Shown here: in pieces, positions 8,666-17,881 of the stretch
Numbering within the stretch: position 1 is the stretch's first letter
How the letters are laid out: each line of letters starts with the position of its first letter
NCBI RefSeq assembly: GCF_003797945.1
Contig: NZ_RKKU01000007.1
Span: 62,001-126,000 of the forward strand
Length of the DNA: 64,000 nt
Source: Pseudomonas neustonica
GTDB taxonomy: Bacteria > Pseudomonadota > Gammaproteobacteria > Pseudomonadales > Pseudomonadaceae
Reading direction: 5' to 3'
Notes under the pieces: model-generated
What the model was told of the DNA's origin: nothing
The model's database searches: none
Seen by the model: the letters and a program-made list of their open reading frames with translations, nothing else
Position numbers and translations under genes: made by a program

Positions 8666-11467
8666 GTGGTGTATTACTTTCTTGCCGACGTTCGGCGTGT
8701 GGTTCGTGCTTTTTCCTGCCTGTTCATCTTTTTTTGTTTTTCCGTTCAAGCTGCTACTGCACCTGATTCCAGGCCGGAATCGGTCGCGTTCTGGTACGCG
8801 GACAGTCCGCCGTTGCCGGAACTGTCCCAGTTTGATTGGGTTGTTCTTGAGCCGGGTCACGCCAGTGTGGCAGATGTGGCTTTTTTGTCTGCGCAGGGCG
8901 CTTTGCCTTTTGCCTACTTGTCGGTGGGAGAGGTTGATGGCGGTATGCTCGCAGAGGCGCAAAGTGCGGGCGTGTTATCCGGGACGGCTAATACCTTGTG
9001 GCAAAGCCAGGTTGCCGACCTGAGCAATCCGAAATGGCAGGCGATGCTGCTGGAACGCGCCAAGAGTTATCATGAACAAGGCTATGACGGTCTTTTTCTG
9101 GATACGCTGGATAGCTTTACGCTGCTGGCTGATGAGCGTCAGCCAGCCCAGCGTGAAGGGCTACTGGCACTGCTGGAAGCCTTGCATGAGCAACTGCCAG
9201 GCATGAAGCTGTTCTTCAATCGCGGGTTCGAAGTCTTGCCGGCGTTCGCTGGCGTGGTCGATGCGGTCGCGGTTGAGTCGTTGAGTGCTGGCTGGAACGC
9301 GGCCAGTCAGACCTATGTGCCGGTTTCGGCGAGTGACCGAGAGTGGCTGAATGGCCAGTTGGCGCCTTTAAAGGACGTCGGTATTCCGCTGGTTGCGATT
9401 GAATATCTGCCTGCCGATCAACCTGAGCAGGCTCGCTCGCTCGCCAAGGAGCTTGTCAGCGAAGGTTATATTCCGGTGATCACCTCGCCTGACCTGGATC
9501 GTCTGGGTGTCAGTAGTATTGAGGTTCAGCCACGGCGTATTGCACTGGTCTATGACCCTCGTGAAGGCGAGCTGACGCTGAATCCAGGGCATGTCTACCT
9601 GGGCGGTCTGCTGGAGTACCTGGGTTATCGTGTTGACTATATTCCAGCAGATGCCGACATACCCTTGTCTCCCATGTCGGGCCTCTATGCGGGGGTGGTG
9701 ATATGGATGACCAGTGGCACGCCTGCTGATGTTTATCGTTTCAATGAATTCATCTCTGCTCGCCTGGATGAGCATATTCCTGTCGCTTTCATGGGCGGTA
9801 TTCCGATTGATAATCCCGCCATCCTGTCGCGGCTTGGCGTAAACAAGGGCGTCGGCGATCCGCAGTCGGTCCAACTGATTCAGCAGGACGAGAGCCTTAT
9901 TGGTCACTTCGAGGCGCCATTGCGAATGCATAGCCGCGACCTGACCCCGTTGCAGGTGACAGGGTCAGATCTGGTGCCCGGCCTGACCTTGAGGGACAGT
10001 GCCGAGCGTACTTTGGTCCCTGTGGCGATAGCGCCCTGGGGCGGCTTTGCTCTATCGCCTTATCTGTTTCAGGAAAGTGCAGCTGCCCGCCGCTGGGTTA
10101 TCGATCCGTTCGCCTTTGTTACGCGCGCGTTGCGGCTTGTTGATATGCCAACGCTGGATGCGACTACCGAAAACGGACGCCGTATCGCCACAGTGCATCT
10201 TGACGGTGATGGTTTTGCGTCCAGGGCCGAGGTGCCGGGTACGCCATATTCCGGTGAGGTGGTGCTCAAGGATTTCATCCAGGCGCATGATTATTTGACC
10301 TCTGTTTCGGTGATTGAGGGTGAGATCGGTGCCAAAGGGATGTATCCCTATTTAACCAAAACTCTTGAACCTATTGCGCGGCGGATCTTTGCCGATCCCA
10401 AGGTTGAGCCTGCGACGCACACCTTTAGTCATCCTTTCTTTTGGGAGCCGGAGAAGGCTAGATTGCGTGACGGGTTCAACCCGGAATACGGCATTAATAT
10501 GGCCATACCCAACTACCCCGTGATGGATCTGAATCGCGAGATAGTGGGCTCGCGCGACTACATCAACACGCACCTGTTGCCGCCTGGCAAAGAGGTGAAA
10601 TTGATCTTCTGGTCCGGAGAGGCGCTACCCAGCCCCGATGCGATTGGCATCGCTTATGCTGCCGGTATGGCAAACGTTAACGGCGCTGAAACCTATATTA
10701 CCCGAGCTAACCCTTCGCTGACTGGGCTTAACCCCTTGCACAGGCCGACCCGCGGCGGCTTGCAGATCTATGCACCGGTGATAAACGAAAATCTGTATAC
10801 CAACCTGTGGAACGGCCCTTTTTACGGCTTTGAGCGAGTGGTGGATACCTTCGAAATAACCGATGCACCGCGACGCCTGCGCGGCATCAACCTTTACTAC
10901 CACTTCTACTCTGGCACCAAGCAGGCCTCGCTCAGGGCCATGGCTGATATATACACCTACATGGATCGGCAGCAGCCGATCTCGTTGTGGATGGGCGACT
11001 ACTTGCGCCGAGTGCGTGGTCTCTATGAGGGCGGGTTGGCAAAACGCCTGGACGGTAAATGGCAACTAAGGTCGTTGCAGGGTATGCGCACGGTGCGGCT
11101 TCCGCCTGAAATGGGCTGGCCAGATATGTTGGCGTCAAGTGCAGTAGCAGGCGTGCGTGATCTGCCGCAGGGCCGTTATGTTCATTTGGCCAGTGATAAC
11201 GCGGTATTGGCGCTGCAGCCTGGGCGTGATTCTGCGCCATCCTTGGAGCAGGCCAATATCCCGCTGACGCAGTGGCATTATCGTTCTGAGCGTGAGATCG
11301 AGCTGTCCTTTGCCGGTAAGTTTGATCTGCGCTTCTCCGTACGCTACGCCGGAAGCTGTGAGTTGAACGTCGGACAACAACGGATAAAAGGCATACGTCG
11401 TGGCGCGCTTGTTGAGTTTGCAGTAAATCGGCACGAGGTGAGCAATGCGATACTCTCCTGCCGCTGA
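8666..11467 (+). CDS. pelA: PelA, Pel polysaccharide hydrolase/deacetylase
   Basis: A 933-residue periplasmic enzyme of the Pel system. The N-terminus is a hydrophobic signal-like segment. The first domain is the glycoside hydrolase TIM barrel (AFWYADSPPLPEL..., candidate catalytic Glu204 in AVAVES). The C-terminal part carries the polysaccharide deacetylase site: D513 and D515 in HLDGDGF, and H585 and H589 in THTFSH. These are offset by a constant 15 from the P. aeruginosa residues I recall (D528, D530, H600, H604). PelA deacetylates and trims the GalNAc-rich polymer. GTG 8666 was chosen because GAGGAG lies 7 bases upstream, although GTG 8669 and TTG 8663 are also possible. It overlaps pelB by 23 bases. 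Confidence 0.95.
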   Translation: MVYYFLADVRRVVRAFSCLFIFFCFSVQAATAPDSRPESVAFWYADSPPLPELSQFDWVVLEPGHASVADVAFLSAQGALPFAYLSVGEVDGGMLAEAQSAGVLSGTANTLWQSQVADLSNPKWQAMLLERAKSYHEQGYDGLFLDTLDSFTLLADERQPAQREGLLALLEALHEQLPGMKLFFNRGFEVLPAFAGVVDAVAVESLSAGWNAASQTYVPVSASDREWLNGQLAPLKDVGIPLVAIEYLPADQPEQARSLAKELVSEGYIPVITSPDLDRLGVSSIEVQPRRIALVYDPREGELTLNPGHVYLGGLLEYLGYRVDYIPADADIPLSPMSGLYAGVVIWMTSGTPADVYRFNEFISARLDEHIPVAFMGGIPIDNPAILSRLGVNKGVGDPQSVQLIQQDESLIGHFEAPLRMHSRDLTPLQVTGSDLVPGLTLRDSAERTLVPVAIAPWGGFALSPYLFQESAAARRWVIDPFAFVTRALRLVDMPTLDATTENGRRIATVHLDGDGFASRAEVPGTPYSGEVVLKDFIQAHDYLTSVSVIEGEIGAKGMYPYLTKTLEPIARRIFADPKVEPATHTFSHPFFWEPEKARLRDGFNPEYGINMAIPNYPVMDLNREIVGSRDYINTHLLPPGKEVKLIFWSGEALPSPDAIGIAYAAGMANVNGAETYITRANPSLTGLNPLHRPTRGGLQIYAPVINENLYTNLWNGPFYGFERVVDTFEITDAPRRLRGINLYYHFYSGTKQASLRAMADIYTYMDRQQPISLWMGDYLRRVRGLYEGGLAKRLDGKWQLRSLQGMRTVRLPPEMGWPDMLASSAVAGVRDLPQGRYVHLASDNAVLALQPGRDSAPSLEQANIPLTQWHYRSEREIELSFAGKFDLRFSVRYAGSCELNVGQQRIKGIRRGALVEFAVNRHEVSNAILSCR

Positions 11468-12536
11468 GTCGGCGTCGCTGTTTCGCCCTTGGGCGTTGCT
11501 GCTTGCTGGCGTTGTAGTGGTTGCCATGTTGTTTATGACCTACCAGAACAAGGATGCTTTTCTGCCGCAAAAGGGTGAGGTTGACGAGGTGTCGGTCAAC
11601 TATGCCGAGCTTTTGCTGAATGCTGACCCTGGCGACGTTACCCTCCGTGCCGAGCTGGTCGATATGCTGATTCAACTCGGTGACCTGGATCGTGCGGCAA
11701 AGTACTTGCAGGGCTGGAGCGGCGCAAACATGCCGCTTAAACACTTCTATGAGCTGGTACTGAACCTGACTCGGGCGACGGTAAACGATGACCCTGTGGT
11801 GATGTCTTCAGCGCAGGCCAGTCTGGCCGTGTTTGATACCAGTGATCTGAGCGTGTCGCAGCAGCGCCAGCTGGCTGAGTTGGCCCTGGCGGTCGGCATG
11901 CCGCAGATTGCGGCAAAACTCTACGCCACGCTTGCCGATGCGATCCCCGCGGAGCGTGAAGAGCTGCTGTTGGCGTCGGCACGTTGGTATCTTGCCGCTG
12001 GCGATCAACACAGCGCAGGCATTATCTATCAGCGTTTGGCTGCGCACTCAGACAGCCCGGAGCAACGTCGTGACTATGCCAAACTGGCCTACGACACTAT
12101 GGTTGCCGGTGGCGAGTCGGAGCAAGCCAGCATCTACTTGTTGGATCAATTAGCCCAGGGTGCTATGGCTGCGCCGTTAACCGATTGGTGGTCACGTAGC
12201 GTGATTGTTGCTCAGGGGGCGTTGCGGCATGACCTGGCCGATCAGTTGTCGGCGAGTTGGCTGCAACATGAACCTGACAATATTGCAGCCTTGCAGCAGC
12301 GCTTTGATCTGCAGTTGGCTGGCGGTGATACACAGGGTGCATGGCGGACGGGGCAGCACCTACTGGACACAGCACCGGCCTCTGCTCGTGCACTCAAGCA
12401 GATGGCGCTGCTGGCGCAGTGGACTGGTCGACCGCAGATAGCCCTGGATTACTGGATAGCCTATCTGGGCATGCAACCGGACATGGAGGCGCGCGAGCGT
12501 GCCTGGCGTTTGGCGTTTGGCGTTTTCCCTGTTTGA
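11445..12536 (+). CDS. pelB: PelB N-terminal piece (anchor and first TPRs)
   Basis: 363 residues. After ten polar residues there is a hydrophobic segment at about residues 14-30 (WALLLAGVVVVAMLFM), then TPR-like helical pairs. The last five residues (GVFPV) come from the shifted frame. ATG 11445 has GAGGTG 4 bases upstream. On its own this piece would be a membrane-anchored TPR fragment without the barrel. Confidence 0.85.
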   Translation: MRYSPAAESASLFRPWALLLAGVVVVAMLFMTYQNKDAFLPQKGEVDEVSVNYAELLLNADPGDVTLRAELVDMLIQLGDLDRAAKYLQGWSGANMPLKHFYELVLNLTRATVNDDPVVMSSAQASLAVFDTSDLSVSQQRQLAELALAVGMPQIAAKLYATLADAIPAEREELLLASARWYLAAGDQHSAGIIYQRLAAHSDSPEQRRDYAKLAYDTMVAGGESEQASIYLLDQLAQGAMAAPLTDWWSRSVIVAQGALRHDLADQLSASWLQHEPDNIAALQQRFDLQLAGGDTQGAWRTGQHLLDTAPASARALKQMALLAQWTGRPQIALDYWIAYLGMQPDMEARERAWRLAFGVFPV

Positions 12537-15009
12537 CTATAACCGGGGCATTGATCTGCTCTCCGGCGTCACGGCGACACGCCAATTGACGGAAGAGGAA
12601 CTGGAGGCCCTGGTTTACGCTCAGGAGGCGCGCGGCACCCCTGAGCAGTCCGAGCGCTGGTTGCGTCGTTATCTTGAGCGTGCTCCAGCTCATCGTATGG
12701 CCTGGGTCAAGTTGATTCAGAACCTGCAGAACACGCTCCAGCTGGACGCAGAGGCCCAGGTTTGGAAGGACTTTTCCAAGCACCACACCTTGACCACAGC
12801 TGATCGGGTGAGCTGGGCCGAAGTACTCTGGAACAGCTATCAGCCCGAGCAAGCCTGGCAGGTCTTGAATGAAGGCACGCTGGAGGTATCGGAGGCGGGC
12901 TTCTGGCGATTGCGAGCTGCGCTGGCGTGGGAGCTAGAGAAAGACGATGAGTTACAGGCCAGTTATGAGGCCATGCTGAATAAAGGGCTTGAGCTTAACT
13001 TCAGTGAAGAAGGTCAACTGATCACCCTGTATGGCCAGAAACAGCCAACCAAGGCGCTGGAGCTGCTGATTGCCAGCTGGGAGCGTACCGGCGACCCACG
13101 CCGTTTGATTGATGCCATTCAGTTGGCTGAACAACTTCAGCAATGGCAGCAATTGAGTCTGCTGGTCAAGGACGCAGAGCAGCAGCCAGGGCTGGCGGCT
13201 CGACTACCGGTTATTTTGGCGCAGGGTTTGCTGGCCGAGCGGCGGGGAGAGCGCCAACTGGCTGAGCGCTATTATGTGCAAGGGCTGAAGGCAAACCCGA
13301 CCAGTACGACGTTACGCGAGCGACTGTTGTGGCTGTACTTCGACAGTAACAATACCGGCAAGCTGGCTGAGCGCTTGCGTCATTGGGAGCCAGGCGCGCA
13401 GAACGTGCGCTCGCTCTGGCTGGTAATGGCAGCAGCCAACCAGCTTTTGGGGCGACAAAGCCAGGCGTTGCAGTGGTATCACCGCTACTTGCAGGCGACG
13501 CCCAATGATCTATTGGTGCGTGCGGCTTACGCCGACGCCCTTGAGTCTTCGGGGCGCCACGCCGATGCCTTGGCGCTGCGCACCGCCGTGTTGAAGCAAC
13601 TAATGAAGCAGCCTGACGCCCTGGCGAGCGATGAGAGTCGTTTGCTATGGCTGCGTCTGGTTGCCGTCAGCGATTCTCCAGACGCTGCAGTGCAGCAGGC
13701 GCGGCGCTGGCAGGACGGCTCTTCGACGCTATTGCAGTCCTGGTTCAATGCTCAATTGAGCCATCTCGATTCGCTTAATCAGGAGGCGCAGAAAGATGAT
13801 TGGCTCGCCTGGGGACGTAGTCGAGGTCTGACAACCGATCGCTATAACCTGATTCAGAGTGCGTTCCGTGATTATGATCGCGATGTGCTGACGGCTTTGC
13901 TGGAAGAGGGTGGTCTGGACTCGGCTCAGCAGGTTGAGGCTCTGAGCCAGCTGGGCGACAAGGGGCGCGCGCTTTCGGTTGCCTTGTCTGAGCTGGGTGA
14001 TGAGCAGCCGCTGGCTGTGCGCCAGCAGCTTTGGCGGCAGGCGTTGGAGCTGACCGAGCAGCATCCGCAAGGTCTGCGCGTGCAATTGTCGCGGGAGGAT
14101 TTTGGCGGCCTGCAGCTTGATGGTCCGCAATTCAGCGCAGCCAGCTACCTGGGTAATGACTGGTATTCGCGCCTGGACCTGGGAGCCGTGAAATATGATT
14201 CCCCACTGTTGGCAGACTCAACCCTGGGGCAGGAGCGTAATGCCAGCTTGAGGTTGGAACGGCAGCTGCGTAATGGTGATGCTGCCTTGGTGTTCGATGG
14301 CAGTGCCCGCAAGGACGATAACCGGACAGGTTTGGGTGTCGAGCGCCGCTGGAATCTGGGCAGTGATCAATTTGCAGCTGGCTTGGACTGGCAACGTCAA
14401 AGCTCGGAGACTGGCCTCATGCGCGCGTTGGGTCAGCAGGACGGCGTTTGGTTGAACGGCAGCCACAGTATTTCCGCACGTGATCAAATCAGCTGGTCGT
14501 TAGCGCAGCGGCGCTATGAAACGCGCTCGAATCTGGCGATTGGTGCCGGCCAGCAGGCCTCCCTCGAATTCAGCCAGATCCAGTTTTTTGAGGGGCCAAC
14601 CTGGGTATTGCGTTCGGGGCTGGAGTTACAACGCAATCAGCTCAAGGGCACCGCATTCGATGACTTGCTGGTAAGTAATGGCGGACCCGTCAACCAGGAC
14701 GAGTTGAATGCCGATCAGCTTTTGCCCGAGCGCGTGGGCCGGTTTTATGTCGGTAGCCAGTGGCGTCGCGGCTTACCCGGCGCACTGAACCGCACACGCG
14801 GGCAGTACACCTGGTTGCTGGATACATCCACCGGCTGGGATTGGGAAGAACAGAGCATGACCTATGCAATCAATGCTGGCTTGGGCGTCGAATTGTTGGG
14901 CGACGACGAGCTGTCATTGACCGGTGGCTACCAGTCAGCGCCGATTGGTGGAGATGGTGATTCGGGCGGTAACGTGAACCTTTCATATAGTGTCCGTTTC
15001 GGGCGTTGA
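12499..15009 (+). CDS. pelB: PelB C-terminal piece (TPRs and beta-barrel)
   Basis: 836 residues if read from GTG 12499, though genuine homology begins at WRLAFSLFDYN around residue 5. It contains further TPRs and, from about residue 530, alternating hydrophobic strands ending in a terminal aromatic/Arg strand (NVNLSYSVRFGR), as in outer-membrane barrels. It lacks a signal sequence, so unless the frame is restored the barrel should not reach the outer membrane. Confidence 0.85.
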   Translation: MPGVWRLAFSLFDYNRGIDLLSGVTATRQLTEEELEALVYAQEARGTPEQSERWLRRYLERAPAHRMAWVKLIQNLQNTLQLDAEAQVWKDFSKHHTLTTADRVSWAEVLWNSYQPEQAWQVLNEGTLEVSEAGFWRLRAALAWELEKDDELQASYEAMLNKGLELNFSEEGQLITLYGQKQPTKALELLIASWERTGDPRRLIDAIQLAEQLQQWQQLSLLVKDAEQQPGLAARLPVILAQGLLAERRGERQLAERYYVQGLKANPTSTTLRERLLWLYFDSNNTGKLAERLRHWEPGAQNVRSLWLVMAAANQLLGRQSQALQWYHRYLQATPNDLLVRAAYADALESSGRHADALALRTAVLKQLMKQPDALASDESRLLWLRLVAVSDSPDAAVQQARRWQDGSSTLLQSWFNAQLSHLDSLNQEAQKDDWLAWGRSRGLTTDRYNLIQSAFRDYDRDVLTALLEEGGLDSAQQVEALSQLGDKGRALSVALSELGDEQPLAVRQQLWRQALELTEQHPQGLRVQLSREDFGGLQLDGPQFSAASYLGNDWYSRLDLGAVKYDSPLLADSTLGQERNASLRLERQLRNGDAALVFDGSARKDDNRTGLGVERRWNLGSDQFAAGLDWQRQSSETGLMRALGQQDGVWLNGSHSISARDQISWSLAQRRYETRSNLAIGAGQQASLEFSQIQFFEGPTWVLRSGLELQRNQLKGTAFDDLLVSNGGPVNQDELNADQLLPERVGRFYVGSQWRRGLPGALNRTRGQYTWLLDTSTGWDWEEQSMTYAINAGLGVELLGDDELSLTGGYQSAPIGGDGDSGGNVNLSYSVRFGR
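12505..12525 (+). repeat. (GGCGTTT)x3 tract in pelB
   Basis: Three perfect tandem copies of GGCGTTT at 12505, 12512 and 12519, followed by one more T. Two copies keep the pelB frame open and three shift it. A 7-bp unit changes the frame with every gain or loss, the behaviour expected of a slipped-strand switch. Two or three copies is short for a hypermutable tract. Confidence 0.92.
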
Positions 15010-15031
15010 TAACATATTAAGGAGCAACAAA

Positions 15032-15550
15032 ATGCGCGTATTACGTTGTTTTACTCTTATTGCCGCAGTTGTAACTGTCTCTGCCTGCAGTACTTTTTCA
15101 GGCAGCAGCAGCCCGGAGTTTCGAGCTGATGCGCAGTGGGGACTGCTACCGATGGTCAACTATTCGCAAACACCGCAGGCGGGTGAGCGCGCGGAGCAGA
15201 TTCTGCTTAGCGTCTTGTCTGAAGAAGGTATTCAGCCGCGCGTCTACCCGCTCCCGGCTGAGCAGGATCTTATGCTGCTGGACGATCGCAAGCGTTTTGA
15301 TGATGCGCTGAGCTGGGCTGGTACCCAGTCTTTTGACTACCTGATCAGCGGTAGTGTGGAAGAGTGGCAATACAAGAACGGTCTCGATGGAGAGCCTGCT
15401 GTGGGTATCAGCCTGCGGGTTCTGGATCCCAAAACCGGGCAGGTACTTTGGAGCAACAGCGGCGCGCGCGCCGGCTGGTCCCGCGAGAGTCTGGCCGGCT
15501 CCGCGCAAAAAGTACTGAACACGCTCATCGGCGACTTGCGGTTTGAATAA
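15032..15550 (+). CDS. pelC: PelC, outer-membrane lipoprotein of Pel export
   Basis: 172 residues, the length I recall for P. aeruginosa PelC. The lipoprotein signal ends with TVSAC and Cys19 is the lipidation site. PelC forms a dodecameric ring on the inner leaflet of the outer membrane that guides the polymer to PelB. ATG 15032 is supported by AAGGAG 8 bases upstream and by the signal peptide, while the upstream in-frame GTG would bury it. It begins 22 bases after the pelB stop and its stop overlaps pelD by one base. Confidence 0.95.
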   Translation: MRVLRCFTLIAAVVTVSACSTFSGSSSPEFRADAQWGLLPMVNYSQTPQAGERAEQILLSVLSEEGIQPRVYPLPAEQDLMLLDDRKRFDDALSWAGTQSFDYLISGSVEEWQYKNGLDGEPAVGISLRVLDPKTGQVLWSNSGARAGWSRESLAGSAQKVLNTLIGDLRFE

Positions 15551-16917
15551 TGTTTAGACATACCCCCCATAAGGATTACAGCCTTACACCGCGCGCCAGG
15601 CATAACTTTGCCTGGCTGGAAACGCCTATTCTGACGGCGGCGGTACTCGGGCTGTGTTTCTGGTTTGAACCCACGGACCCCCTGTTCGTGAACCGTTTCC
15701 CTTGGCCAATTCTTGCGCCTTTGCTGCTGGCTGTGCGCTACGGTTTTCTCCACGCTATGGTTAGCGCCGGCATGCTGGTGGTAGCCACCCTGGTATTGAT
15801 GCGAGAAGGTTATCCTGGGTATGTCGAGCTGCCGGCTTCTTACATCGTCGGCATGTTGGTCAGCAGTATGGTTGTGGGCGAGTTCCGAGACCTCTGGGAG
15901 CGCAGGTTACAGCGTTTGCAGATGGCGAACGAATATCGCCAGTTCCGGCTGGATGAATTTACCCGTGCTTATCAGATGCTAAGGTCATCCCACGATCGAC
16001 TGGAAGAACGGGTCGCCGGCAGCGAAACCAGCTTGCGCAGCTCGCTGTTACTACTGCGTAAACGAGTATTACAGGTTCGGCCAGAAACCAACGTGCTGAA
16101 GTCCAGTGCTGATTCCATTCTCAGCGTGCTGGGTCAGTATGGATCATTCAATGCGGCAGCACTTTATCCCGTGGTTGATGGCCAGCTGCAGGTCAGCAAG
16201 GCCTATGCTGAAGTCGGCGATATGGGCGCGCTGGATGCAAATGACTTGCTGATTCGGCTCTGCCTTGAACGCGCCGATGTGGTGAGTGTGCGTGATGTCT
16301 TCCGTGAGCAAGGCAGAGAAAAGTCCGTGTCCGGCCTGCAAGCCTGTGTGCCATTGGTAACCGTCGACGGTGAGCTACTGGCAATTGTCGTAGTGCGCAG
16401 CATGCCCTTTTTCTCCTTTAATGAACGCACCTTTATGTTGCTGGCATTGCTGGGTGGGCATATTGCCGATTTGCTGCATTCCGACGCTCAGGTGCTGGCG
16501 CTGGAAAACAACGAAGCTCGGCGTTTCTCGCAACATCTGCAGCGCTCGGTGCTGGATGCCGAAAAGCACGACCTGCCTGGCAGCCTGATGTGTTTCGAGC
16601 TGCCCGCGGACAGTACACCGGTATTGAAGGCTCTGGTCGACAGTCAGCGCGGTCTTGACCTGCAGTTGTCGCTGAGCAATAGCCGGGGTATCGATATGCT
16701 GTTGGTCTTGATGCCGCTAACCGATGCGCAGGGAAGTCAGGGCTATTTGGGCAGACTTGATCAGATTATCGCAGAACGCATGGGCGGCGAGCTATCCCTG
16801 CAAGAGCGTGGAATAACGTCCCACTATCACGAGCTGGGGCGGGAAAATACCCGTGCAGCGCTGAGCGAATTCTTGTATCGGGAGTGCGGACTGAATGACC
16901 AGCAAGTGGCTATTTAG
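15550..16917 (+). CDS. pelD: PelD, c-di-GMP receptor of the Pel synthase complex
   Basis: 455 residues. Four hydrophobic segments occupy roughly residues 20-110, followed by a coiled stretch, a GAF-like domain, and a degenerate GGDEF domain without the catalytic signature. The c-di-GMP-binding inhibitory-site motif RGLD is at R367-D370, the same numbering I recall for P. aeruginosa. PelD sits in the inner membrane and activates PelF polymerisation when c-di-GMP is bound. Its intact binding motif suggests the system was functional until the pelB lesion. It overlaps pelC by one base and pelE by 23. Confidence 0.95.
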   Translation: MFRHTPHKDYSLTPRARHNFAWLETPILTAAVLGLCFWFEPTDPLFVNRFPWPILAPLLLAVRYGFLHAMVSAGMLVVATLVLMREGYPGYVELPASYIVGMLVSSMVVGEFRDLWERRLQRLQMANEYRQFRLDEFTRAYQMLRSSHDRLEERVAGSETSLRSSLLLLRKRVLQVRPETNVLKSSADSILSVLGQYGSFNAAALYPVVDGQLQVSKAYAEVGDMGALDANDLLIRLCLERADVVSVRDVFREQGREKSVSGLQACVPLVTVDGELLAIVVVRSMPFFSFNERTFMLLALLGGHIADLLHSDAQVLALENNEARRFSQHLQRSVLDAEKHDLPGSLMCFELPADSTPVLKALVDSQRGLDLQLSLSNSRGIDMLLVLMPLTDAQGSQGYLGRLDQIIAERMGGELSLQERGITSHYHELGRENTRAALSEFLYRECGLNDQQVAI

Positions 16918-17881
16918 TGGTGCGCTGGCGTTTGAGCTAGGCAGTTGGTCAGCGCTGATTGGCAGTCCAACGCCCGTTGAAGCCCTGTATCTGTATATTC
17001 TGCCACATGCGATCGGCTCGGCATTGCTGGCGGCGGGGCTTTGGCTGCTGCTTCCCCGGCGCTACAAGTTTCCACTACCGTGGTCTCCGTTGCTGCTGTT
17101 CAGCTTTATCTTTTTTATTCCGTTAGTGGGGGTGGTGGGTACGATCGCGGGTGTCTTTGCCGGCTTGTATCTGCCGCGTCGTACGAGTGAGCAGGGTTGG
17201 CAGGCGACGCGTATGCCGGCGTTGCCTTTTCGCGCAGTAGAGCAGCGTAATTCGCCGCTATTCAATGATGGTGGCCTGCAGGATGTGCTGCAGTTGGCCA
17301 GTGACCCGGAGCAGCGGATGGCGGCGTTGCTGGCGACCAAACGTATGCCCGGTAATGAGGCGGCGCCGATACTCAAGCTGGCGTTGCGTGACCCGGAAGA
17401 CGATGTGCGTTTGCTCGCCTATTCCATGCTGGATCAGCAGGAAACCGCAATCAACCAGAATATCGAACGCCTGCAGTTGCGCCTCGCCGAGCAGCCACGT
17501 GCGCCTAAAGCAGCTCACGCTGCGCTGGCACGCTGGTATTGGGAGTTAGCCTACCTCGGCTTGGCTCAGGGCGGTGTGCTGGAGCATATTCTGGCTCAAG
17601 CTTTGCTGCATACGCAGGCGGCGATGGAGGGGGGCGATAATGCTGATCTCGACTTGCTGGCCGGCAGAATATTGATGGCTCAGGGGCAGGTCGAGGAGGC
17701 CCGGGAGCGCTTGCAACATGCCGTTGAACTGGGCATGAATCCTAGCCGAGTGGCACCTTTTCTGGCTGAAATTGCTTTTATGGAACAACGCTATAGCGAT
17801 GTTGCGCTCCACCTTAACGCTATTCCTGAGGCGTTGCGTAACAAGCCGCCGCTGGCGACTGCGGCGAGGTATTGGTTATGA
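16895..17881 (+). CDS. pelE: PelE, inner-membrane TPR scaffold of the Pel synthase
   Basis: 328 residues. The N-terminal 95 residues carry two or three hydrophobic helices (including a segment near residues 65-90), followed by HEAT/TPR-like helical repeats in the cytosolic part. Length and place match PelE, which binds PelD and helps assemble the PelDEFG complex. The ATG at 16895 lies within the end of pelD with GGAG upstream. The stop overlaps the PelF start (ATGA). Confidence 0.93.
   Translation: MTSKWLFSGALAFELGSWSALIGSPTPVEALYLYILPHAIGSALLAAGLWLLLPRRYKFPLPWSPLLLFSFIFFIPLVGVVGTIAGVFAGLYLPRRTSEQGWQATRMPALPFRAVEQRNSPLFNDGGLQDVLQLASDPEQRMAALLATKRMPGNEAAPILKLALRDPEDDVRLLAYSMLDQQETAINQNIERLQLRLAEQPRAPKAAHAALARWYWELAYLGLAQGGVLEHILAQALLHTQAAMEGGDNADLDLLAGRILMAQGQVEEARERLQHAVELGMNPSRVAPFLAEIAFMEQRYSDVALHLNAIPEALRNKPPLATAARYWL

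Larger units (their letters stand above)
11445..15009 (+). pseudogene. pelB: pelB, outer-membrane Pel exporter, interrupted by a 7-bp tandem duplication
   Basis: PelB normally is one chain of about 1190 residues: an N-terminal membrane anchor, a long TPR scaffold in the periplasm, and a C-terminal outer-membrane beta-barrel that exports Pel. Here the frame shifts by one at 12505-12525, where GGCGTTT stands three times in tandem. Removing one unit joins ...AWRLAF to SLFDYNRG and gives a single 1185-residue protein. As written, translation stops at 12536. Everything else in both halves looks intact, which suggests a recent or reversible event. The neighbouring pel genes are intact. A sequencing or assembly error is the alternative. 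Confidence 0.85.

Noticed and set aside
12505..12536. Programmed ribosomal frameshifting in pelB
   Set aside because: The shift coincides exactly with one surplus 7-bp unit, there is no recognisable slippery site beyond a run of four T, and PelB is not known to use frameshifting. Slippage in DNA is the simpler reading.
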